Of a stretch of 20,559 nt of DNA, positions 1 through 4,434 are shown one piece after another; the first letter of the stretch is position 1, and every line of letters begins with the position of its first letter. Source of the stretch: a virus. Location of the stretch: positions 1 to 20,559 of the IMG/VR virus record IMGVR_UViG_3300034418_007972. One strand, written 5' to 3'. The position numbers were made by a program, and so were the translations under genes. The notes under the pieces are model-generated. The model did no database searches, had not been told where the DNA came from, and saw nothing but the letters and a program-made list of their open reading frames with translations.

Positions 1-1
1 T

Positions 2-1726
2 TTTTCGTATCAAAAAGCATCTGAAATCGCTGATAAAATTATCAACGGTCAGAAAAGAAATCAAAAAGTAAGAGGTATCGCAGTTTATAACAGACTCATA
101 CCTCAAATAGATATTATGAAGATATGTCACTTCGATAACAGAATGAAGGCGACATCATTAAAACAATTACAAGTTGCAATGCGCTCGGAGTCTGTAGAAG
201 ATTTACCGTTTGACATAAGACCTTTGAATGACCAAGAGAAGGATAAGTTAATTGAGTACAACGTTCACGATGTAACGGAAACTGAAAAGTTTTTTATGCT
301 TAATGAACACCACGTAAAATTAAGAAGAGAATATTTAGAAGACGGTGTTTTTAACGATAACAGTGATGTTTTAAATTATTCAGATGTTAAAATCGGTACA
401 GAATATCTCATCAATAAGATCGGTAAAACCAAGTGTTACGCAGGTGGAAAACCACGACAATCGTTCCGTGACGAAATACCTTTTTCAAGCGTAATATTAC
501 CGAAAATATTTTTTAGAACCGAACCTTATGAAGGTGTCCACGATTGGTTCATGCGACAAGTAGTATTCATGAGTCAAAAGGAAAGGCCATCAGCTTCGAT
601 ACCTTTATCAGGTTTAACATTTCACTTTGGAGTAGGAGGCGTTCATGCGTCAGCAGAAAATAAAGTTTTCCACACTACCGAAACCCATCAAATTATTGAT
701 GTCGATGTTGCTGGTATGTACCCTAGTGTTGCTATTGCTAATGGATTTGGCCCTGAACATCTCGGTGAATCTTTTACGATGGTGTATTCACAGATTAAAG
801 CGGATAGAGCGCGGTATGCGAAGGGTACTAGTCGAAACAAAGCTTTAAAACTCGCAGGTAACGGAGCATACGGAAACTTCAATAACAGTTACTCTCCGTT
901 ATATGATCCAAAATGCATGTTGTCTGTCACGCTTAACGGTCAATTACAAATTGTCCAATTGGTAGAGATGATGGACTTGATACCTGACTGTGAACTTATC
1001 CAGGCCAACACCGATGGTATTACTGTAAGAGTAAATAAAGATTACGAAAACATTTTTACGTTTTGGTGTGAAGAGTGGGAAAGAGAAACAGGACTTGTTT
1101 TAGAACGAGTCGATTATTCTCGCATGTGGATACGTGATGTTAATAACTACATGGCCGAAACAATGGACGGTAAATTAAAACGTAAAGGTGCTTATCAGTA
1201 TCCTAAGTCTGTTGAAGATTATGATGGTTTTTGGAACAAGAACTATTCAAATATTGCAAGTAAGATAGCTGTTGAAAAAGTCCACACTGACTCTTGGCCA
1301 TGTGAAGCTGCGATTAAGTTAGTAACGAATCCTTTTGACTTCATGTTGTTATACAAAACGCCTGGTGGAAGTAAGTTATATATCGGTGATGAACCACAAC
1401 AGAAAACTTTGAGGTATTACGTATCGAAGACTGGTCAACCAATGAAAAAGATTTCACCACCAAAGGGTGAAGAAGGTCAGTACAAACGTAAGAATAAATT
1501 GAAAGATGAATACTTTGATAAAATAATGAGTGAGATTGGTAAAGACGTATGGGACGCAAGAATTCATACAGGAAACAAAAGTAAATACACCACTCGTACA
1601 ACTTCGGTTCAATCAGGATGGAAAGTGAAAGCTTGCAATAAAGCTTCTGATTTTGATTGGTCCGATGTCGATTGGGATTATTATACTGAAGAAACCAAGA
1701 AACTAGTTATTGGGAGAGATAGTTAA
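2..1726 (+). CDS. DNA polymerase, family B, 5'-truncated by window edge
   Basis: Replicative polymerase of the phage with a proofreading exonuclease part. The reading frame is open from base 2, so the first ATG (base 116) is internal. The residues before it belong to the exonuclease domain, and the real start lies upstream of the window. Numbering from that ATG, the Exo III motif Y-x3-D is Y48-D52 (YNVHD). Palm motif A is D197-VAGMYPS, motif B is K245-LAGN-GAYG, and motif C is N298-T-D300-G. A segment NNYMAE...GKLKRKG follows, matching the region after motif C in this family, and then a thumb-like C-terminus. Both metal-binding aspartates of the polymerase site (D197, D300) are present. The usual first Asp of DTD is Asn here. 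The next gene starts at the base after the stop codon. The family assignment rests on motif order and spacing and is secure; the exact subfamily is not. Confidence 0.93.
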   Translation, partial: FSYQKASEIADKIINGQKRNQKVRGIAVYNRLIPQIDIMKICHFDNRMKATSLKQLQVAMRSESVEDLPFDIRPLNDQEKDKLIEYNVHDVTETEKFFMLNEHHVKLRREYLEDGVFNDNSDVLNYSDVKIGTEYLINKIGKTKCYAGGKPRQSFRDEIPFSSVILPKIFFRTEPYEGVHDWFMRQVVFMSQKERPSASIPLSGLTFHFGVGGVHASAENKVFHTTETHQIIDVDVAGMYPSVAIANGFGPEHLGESFTMVYSQIKADRARYAKGTSRNKALKLAGNGAYGNFNNSYSPLYDPKCMLSVTLNGQLQIVQLVEMMDLIPDCELIQANTDGITVRVNKDYENIFTFWCEEWERETGLVLERVDYSRMWIRDVNNYMAETMDGKLKRKGAYQYPKSVEDYDGFWNKNYSNIASKIAVEKVHTDSWPCEAAIKLVTNPFDFMLLYKTPGGSKLYIGDEPQQKTLRYYVSKTGQPMKKISPPKGEEGQYKRKNKLKDEYFDKIMSEIGKDVWDARIHTGNKSKYTTRTTSVQSGWKVKACNKASDFDWSDVDWDYYTEETKKLVIGRDS

Positions 1727-1966
1727 GTGAATAGTTTTAGTGAAAGAGAATGGGCGATTATTAAAATAATTGGTAGACGTAAACTTACGTTTGAACAAAT
1801 AAGTAGTGAGCTTTTTAGAAAAGGTGATAAACCTTTCGACGATACTATTAGTGTAGGTAACAGTATTAGACGAATTATTAAAAAGTGTGGTCACCACAAA
1901 CTTGCGTGGACATTAGAGAAGATTCGAAAAGAAGGAAAGCTTTACGTTAAAAAAATTAAACTATAA
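1727..1966 (+). CDS. small winged-helix-like protein, probable DNA binding
   Basis: This 79-residue basic protein starts with GTG directly after the polymerase stop (TAA|GTG). A GGGAGAG ribosome-binding site lies inside the polymerase 3' end, so translation is probably coupled. The pattern is an amphipathic helix (REWAIIKIIGRR), a second helix (FEQISSELF), a basic recognition-like helix (GNSIRRIIKKCG) and a short C-terminal hairpin rich in Lys. This resembles the winged helix-turn-helix of OmpR/PhoB-type C-terminal domains, but the similarity is by eye only. It could be an early regulator or an accessory replication factor. That the gene is real is fairly sure; the function is not. Confidence 0.6.
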   Translation: MNSFSEREWAIIKIIGRRKLTFEQISSELFRKGDKPFDDTISVGNSIRRIIKKCGHHKLAWTLEKIRKEGKLYVKKIKL

Positions 1967-1985
1967 CAGGGTATAGAATATCCTG
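1967..1985 (+). other. hairpin directly after the winged-helix gene stop
   Basis: Eight-base arms CAGGGTAT and ATATCCTG enclose a loop of AGA, with one G-U wobble when read as + strand RNA. The hairpin starts at the base after the TAA stop at 1964-1966 and lies between two convergent genes. No T-run follows on the + strand. On the - strand a T-rich stretch lies about 12 bases beyond it. It may be a weak or factor-assisted 3' end for the polymerase transcript. Confidence 0.35.
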
Positions 1986-2024
1986 GTAAAGCATCCAACA
2001 GTAGATACAATCGATCATAAAAAC

Positions 2025-2411
2025 TCACTGTTTTAAAAGTGCGCCCCAATCTTCACGGTACTTGTTCCATTTACTTTCACCGAAAGGAAGAATTGTAATC
2101 TTCTTTATGGACGATAATTCTTCAATTGGAATAAGAAACCACAAAAAATGTTTCGCAATAAATACGGATATAAAATCACAATCACTTTTAGTGTAAGATG
2201 TTCTCGTTTCTTTACCCTTTGCTACAGTAGTTTCAAATCTAGGGCCTTCCATGAAACAAGATTTAACTTGAATCTTTAAAACAGATTTTCCGTTGTCAAT
2301 AAGAAAGTCATAGGGTGTTGAGATTGTTTGAGGTTTAGAGACAATGAGTCCTTTTTTTGTCGCTTCTAGTAAGAACTGAAGCTCGGCAATATTTCCGTAA
2401 TGACAGGACAT
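2025..2411 (-). CDS. PD-(D/E)XK endonuclease, group I-intron/homing endonuclease type
   Basis: This 128-residue predicted nuclease has the pattern of the PD-(D/E)XK fold. E10 sits in helix 1 (GNIAELQFLLEA), D35 is in PYDFLID, and Q48-V-K50 is in LKIQVKS. The Gln in place of the usual Glu and the E-25-D-13-Q-2-K spacing resemble the I-Ssp6803I group of homing endonucleases, as I remember that family. A substrate-specific restriction-like role is also possible. It is the only - strand gene among the + strand early genes and lies next to the DNA polymerase gene, a common place for free-standing homing endonucleases. The ATG is forced by an in-frame TAA two codons upstream. It has no good Shine-Dalgarno sequence close by; an AAGGAG lies 26 bases upstream. 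Fold confidence is good; mobility is inferred. Confidence 0.75.
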   Translation of the reverse strand: MSCHYGNIAELQFLLEATKKGLIVSKPQTISTPYDFLIDNGKSVLKIQVKSCFMEGPRFETTVAKGKETRTSYTKSDCDFISVFIAKHFLWFLIPIEELSSIKKITILPFGESKWNKYREDWGALLKQ

Positions 2412-2437
2412 ACTTAATTATACGCACTTACGTTTCA

Positions 2438-2443
2438 CTCCTT
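2438..2443 (-). promoter_or_regulatory. AAGGAG Shine-Dalgarno sequence at unusual distance
   Basis: On the - strand AAGGAG ends 26 bases before the ATG of the PD-(D/E)XK gene, too far for normal initiation. A GTG ten bases downstream of it opens only a 30-codon out-of-frame reading frame. Either the site is fortuitous, or the spacer folds to bring it nearer the ATG. Confidence 0.25.
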
Positions 2444-2507
2444 CAACAGACTGTGACACTCAGTTATATACCCGACCTAACTCCCCTATAGAATATATTT
2501 CCCCCCT

Positions 2508-2516
2508 TGATACAAT
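2508..2516 (+). promoter_or_regulatory. possible extended -10 promoter giving a leaderless mRNA
   Basis: TGaTACAAT matches an extended -10 element (TGn plus a one-mismatch TATAAT). Its last base is seven bases before the A of the ATG at 2523, so transcription from it would begin at or next to the start codon. No Shine-Dalgarno sequence precedes that ATG, and the codon before it is a TAA stop. I see no -35 element at the normal spacing. Confidence 0.35.
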
Positions 2517-2522
2517 TGTTAA

Positions 2523-2831
2523 ATGGACTACAACATACCAAAGACAATCCCTCTAGGCGGTCAAAACATCAAAGTAAAGATAGTTAGGAATATTCCTAAA
2601 GAAGGCTGTACAGGCCTCTATCGATGTTACACCAATGAAATATTTGTACAGACTCAAGTGAACGGTAATGATATTGCCAAGGAGCAAGTCGAGCAAACGT
2701 TCTGGCATGAATATGCCCACGCTTTGCTAGATCACGCTCGTCAAGAAGAGTTGTGCGATAACGAACCATTCATCGACCTACTTGGTGAACTTCTCTATAT
2801 GTCCATAGGGAAGAAAGTGAGATGGAGATAG
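2523..2831 (+). CDS. small HExxH zinc metallopeptidase, ImmA/IrrE-like
   Basis: A 102-residue protein with a zinc-peptidase motif H62-E63-Y-A-H66, followed by A-L-L-D-H71 and the acidic/hydrophobic segment EPFIDLLGELL that could supply the third ligand. The region before the motif alternates beta-strand-like residues, as in small ImmA/IrrE-type phage peptidases. Members of that family cleave repressors and other regulatory proteins, but the target here is unknown. It might also be a minimal SprT-like protein. The ATG is fixed by the TAA directly before it, and there is no ribosome-binding site, so leaderless translation is possible. It overlaps the next gene by 10 bases. Confidence 0.75.
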   Translation: MDYNIPKTIPLGGQNIKVKIVRNIPKEGCTGLYRCYTNEIFVQTQVNGNDIAKEQVEQTFWHEYAHALLDHARQEELCDNEPFIDLLGELLYMSIGKKVRWR

Positions 2832-3028
2832 GCTACACTATTAATAATTACGGTAGAAAAAGAATCCTGCAATTCTACAAACGTGTTAATAAAAAGGTGT
2901 GGTTAAAGATCGGTGAATATAAAACGTACCCTTACGATGTTAAGGGTTATCTTTTAAAATTGCGACAGGGGGCTTCGTTAGTTTTACTGGGTTCTGTTTA
3001 TGATAATACTTCAGATAAACAGGAATGA
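2822..3028 (+). CDS. hypothetical 68-residue basic protein
   Basis: Not recognised. The protein is rich in Lys, Arg and Tyr in its first 45 residues (YGRKRILQFYKR, KKVWLKIGEYKTYPYD) and ends in an acidic-polar tail. No membrane segment or known motif is visible. The ATG overlaps the end of the peptidase gene by 10 bases and is preceded by a purine-rich GAAAGTGAG, which suggests coupled translation. Its last 88 bases overlap the 3' end of the XhlA-like gene on the other strand. One of the two may be spurious; the coupling to the upstream gene argues that this one is real. Confidence 0.5.
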   Translation: MEIGYTINNYGRKRILQFYKRVNKKVWLKIGEYKTYPYDVKGYLLKLRQGASLVLLGSVYDNTSDKQE

Positions 3029-3182
3029 GAAAAGTCAAAAGTATTAAAGCACCGTTGATTCTGTTTCGATGCCTAGTGTTCTTATCTACTTTATCTTTGA
3101 TGCTAGGTAGGACTTCACACCTCTCTTCGATCTTTGCAAGACTCTTGATAATTTGCATTTCTTGATCTGGTGTAAAGGCCAT
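2940..3182 (-). CDS. XhlA-like small membrane protein, end of lysis cassette
   Basis: This 80-residue protein has an N-terminal amphipathic coiled-coil-like helix (about residues 6-40, QIIKSLAKIEERCEVL and KDKVDKNTRHRNRI). One transmembrane segment follows (about 44-60, GALILLTFLIPVY) and then a short basic-polar tail. The coil-then-TM order is that of haemolysin XhlA-type proteins found in phage lysis modules. The start shares one base with the stop of the upstream spanin-like gene (TAATG), with AGGGAT as ribosome-binding site. A role in lysis or as an accessory to the holin is inferred from position and topology. The 3' end overlaps a + strand gene. Confidence 0.6.
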   Translation of the reverse strand: MAFTPDQEMQIIKSLAKIEERCEVLPSIKDKVDKNTRHRNRINGALILLTFLIPVYLKYYHKQNPVKLTKPPVAILKDNP

Positions 3183-3673
3183 TAGAAACTTATCCCTACT
3201 CCGATGAATGGTTCGAACTTATTTATCTTAGCACCAATTACGCCATGAATGTTCAAAAAAAACTCATGTTGGTACATAATCCCAAAGTTTCTGTTTACTT
3301 CCCTGAAATCACGTAGCGACTCTGGTGCAAATTTTAACAGAGTGATTCGGTTTCTCGCTCTATTTTCTACAAGCTTGCTATGTTTCTTCTCACTACTAGA
3401 ATCTTTCGACTTACTTTTGTACGTTTTTGTTTCGTCTTTATTTACAATTCTAGTTTTTGTCCTAGTGATTCTTGTCCCATCTTTCTTCTCGATGATTTCA
3501 GTTTCTACTTCTTTTGTTTCGTTCTTTTTAATTTTTTCTTTTAAGTCTTCTTTCTCTACGACTTTAACAACTTCTACAGTTTCGATCTTTACTTTTTCAG
3601 GTGTAGAAAAACGTCCTGCTAGAAAAGCAACGACTAAACCGATTGCAATGTATCCGTAGAGTTTAAGGTTCAT
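3182..3673 (-). CDS. spanin-like lysis protein with TM anchor and outer-membrane-type C-terminus
   Basis: A 163-residue protein with three parts. There is a TM or uncleaved signal anchor (about residues 5-19, LYGYIAIGLVVAFLA). A long, highly charged Lys/Glu/Thr-rich segment follows (about 25-110) that should be extended. The beta-rich C-terminus (about 119-163) ends EPFIGVGISF, with F at position -1 and I, V, I at -3, -5 and -7. That alternation with a terminal Phe is the recognition signal of outer-membrane beta-barrel proteins. The gene sits where lysis cassettes carry spanins: its ATG overlaps the holin-candidate stop (ATGA), and its stop overlaps the XhlA-like start. An IM-to-OM spanin-like role is inferred. 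It has no lipobox Cys, so it is not a standard o-spanin or u-spanin. Otherwise it could be an unrelated envelope protein. Confidence 0.6.
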   Translation of the reverse strand: MNLKLYGYIAIGLVVAFLAGRFSTPEKVKIETVEVVKVVEKEDLKEKIKKNETKEVETEIIEKKDGTRITRTKTRIVNKDETKTYKSKSKDSSSEKKHSKLVENRARNRITLLKFAPESLRDFREVNRNFGIMYQHEFFLNIHGVIGAKINKFEPFIGVGISF

Positions 3674-3834
3674 TCCTTACCTTTCTTTTGATAAGCGTTC
3701 GCAGCGCCTAACCCGATACAAATGGTAGATAACGGAACGCCTACGTCAGTACCCTTGGTATAACCAAGGAACACTAAACCTATTATACCTAGAATACACG
3801 CCGAGTACCTTCTGTCTTGCCATAAATGTTTCAT
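3670..3834 (-). CDS. 54-residue holin candidate
   Basis: A short gene of 54 codons plus TGA that ORF finders with a 60-residue cutoff miss. The protein begins MKHLWQDRR, followed by a hydrophobic stretch (about residues 11-25, SACILGIIGLVFLGY), a short polar turn (TKGTDVG), a second hydrophobic stretch (about 33-48, VPLSTICIGLGAANAY) and a basic tail QKKGKE. Two TM segments with charged ends is class II holin topology. Both ends show 4-base ATGA overlaps, with the endolysin upstream and the spanin-like gene downstream, and GGTGGAAG precedes the start. It would let the signal-less endolysin cross the inner membrane. Confidence 0.72.
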   Translation of the reverse strand: MKHLWQDRRYSACILGIIGLVFLGYTKGTDVGVPLSTICIGLGAANAYQKKGKE

Positions 3835-4253
3835 ACTTCCACCAATTCTACATGAGGTAAATCATTAAATTTTTGATCATCTAAATCGTCGTCCATATCC
3901 CAGTCACCACCGAAACGAAGTTTATGTTCTATCAAACCTTCAGCGTAAAGCATCTCCGCTGTAGCAATTAAAATACCACCAAGGTAATAGAACCTTTTGT
4001 AGTTACTCCAATCAGCTTGCGCAAATGGGTAAGGTAGAACGTCAGCCGCTTCTGATGGTTTCTTATTGTGTTTACTTAAAGGCCATTTAAGTTTTGACTT
4101 ACCTGCATGAAAGTATTCATTTTGAGTATCTTTATCTCTATGACCTTCGAGTATTGAAAAATCAACGTGCTTGATTGCCGTTAGTAAAATTAACTGGAGG
4201 TCTTCGTGAAGCTCCTCCAGTCTACGTTGTGATCTTGAACCGAAACTTGGCAT
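3831..4253 (-). CDS. endolysin, peptidase M15 (L-alanyl-D-glutamate peptidase type)
   Basis: This 140-residue enzyme is predicted to cut the peptide part of peptidoglycan. The M15 zinc site is complete: H62 in LSKH, D71 in EAAD and H134 in DLPHVEL. The preceding GHRDKDTQNEYFHAGKSK block and the LRFGGDWD segment are also as in phage M15 endolysins. The length is normal for a single-domain T5-type endolysin, and there is no cell-wall-binding domain. It has no signal peptide, so release needs the holin encoded next, whose ATG overlaps this stop by four bases. AAAGG lies ten bases before the ATG. A GC-rich hairpin ends 17 bases upstream of the start codon. Confidence 0.93.
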   Translation of the reverse strand: MPSFGSRSQRRLEELHEDLQLILLTAIKHVDFSILEGHRDKDTQNEYFHAGKSKLKWPLSKHNKKPSEAADVLPYPFAQADWSNYKRFYYLGGILIATAEMLYAEGLIEHKLRFGGDWDMDDDLDDQKFNDLPHVELVEV

Positions 4254-4270
4254 TGTCGTTAACCTTTAAA

Positions 4271-4300
4271 GAGGGGCTTTACACCCCTCGTTTATTTTTT
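4271..4300 (+). terminator. rho-independent terminator, + strand orientation
   Basis: A perfect six-base stem GAGGGG/CCCCTC with a 7-base loop is followed on the + strand by GTTTATTTTTT, the layout of an intrinsic terminator. On the - strand the same stem is followed only by TTTAAAGG, so it would act weakly in that direction, between the 44-codon gene and the endolysin. No + strand gene lies immediately upstream; the nearest ends at 3028. Confidence 0.65.
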
Positions 4301-4426
4301 ATGTATATAGGTCTTATGAAGCTCTAGCTTTGTGGCCCTAGACTCTAGCTCTACTATAGTGTTACCCGCCCAAGCGAGTAACCCTGTTAGCATTGTAGTT
4401 AAGATACCAAAAGCTATTGTCTTCAT
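4292..4426 (-). CDS. 44-residue single-TM peptide
   Basis: A 44-codon gene too short for most gene finders. The N-terminus is hydrophobic (MKTIAFGILTTMLTGLLAWAG, TM about residues 3-20), and an amphipathic charged helix follows (TIVELESRATKLELHK). TAGGA lies at a good distance before the ATG, and the start is nine bases after the fibre stop codon. The stop lies within the T-rich side of the terminator hairpin. Position just before the lysis cassette suggests an antiholin, pinholin or similar small membrane protein, but nothing identifies it. The good ribosome-binding site and tight spacing are the reasons to call it. Confidence 0.5.
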   Translation of the reverse strand: MKTIAFGILTTMLTGLLAWAGNTIVELESRATKLELHKTYIHKK

Positions 4427-4434
4427 AATTAGTC

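Noticed and set aside
2022-2042. Near-palindrome around the stop of the PD-(D/E)XK gene (CACT..AAAAGTG)
   Set aside because: AT-rich core with a central mismatch and no operator context; expected by chance at this composition.
2476-2500. CTATAGGGGAG on the - strand, similar to the core of a T7-type promoter
   Set aside because: The upstream recognition part does not match known T7-like promoters, no single-subunit RNA polymerase is visible here, and the motif is not repeated in other intergenic places.
3249-3659. 136-codon open frame on the + strand, very hydrophobic, antisense to the spanin-like gene
   Set aside because: It mirrors the Lys/Glu/Thr-rich coding of the - strand gene, which gives Phe/Ser/Leu runs on the other strand. 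It has no ribosome-binding site and conflicts with the overlapped lysis cassette.
3753-3769. Perfect 7-base hairpin CCTTGGT/ACCAAGG with loop ATA
   Set aside because: It lies inside the holin candidate coding sequence with no T-run on either side. It may affect translation, but there is no support beyond the stem.
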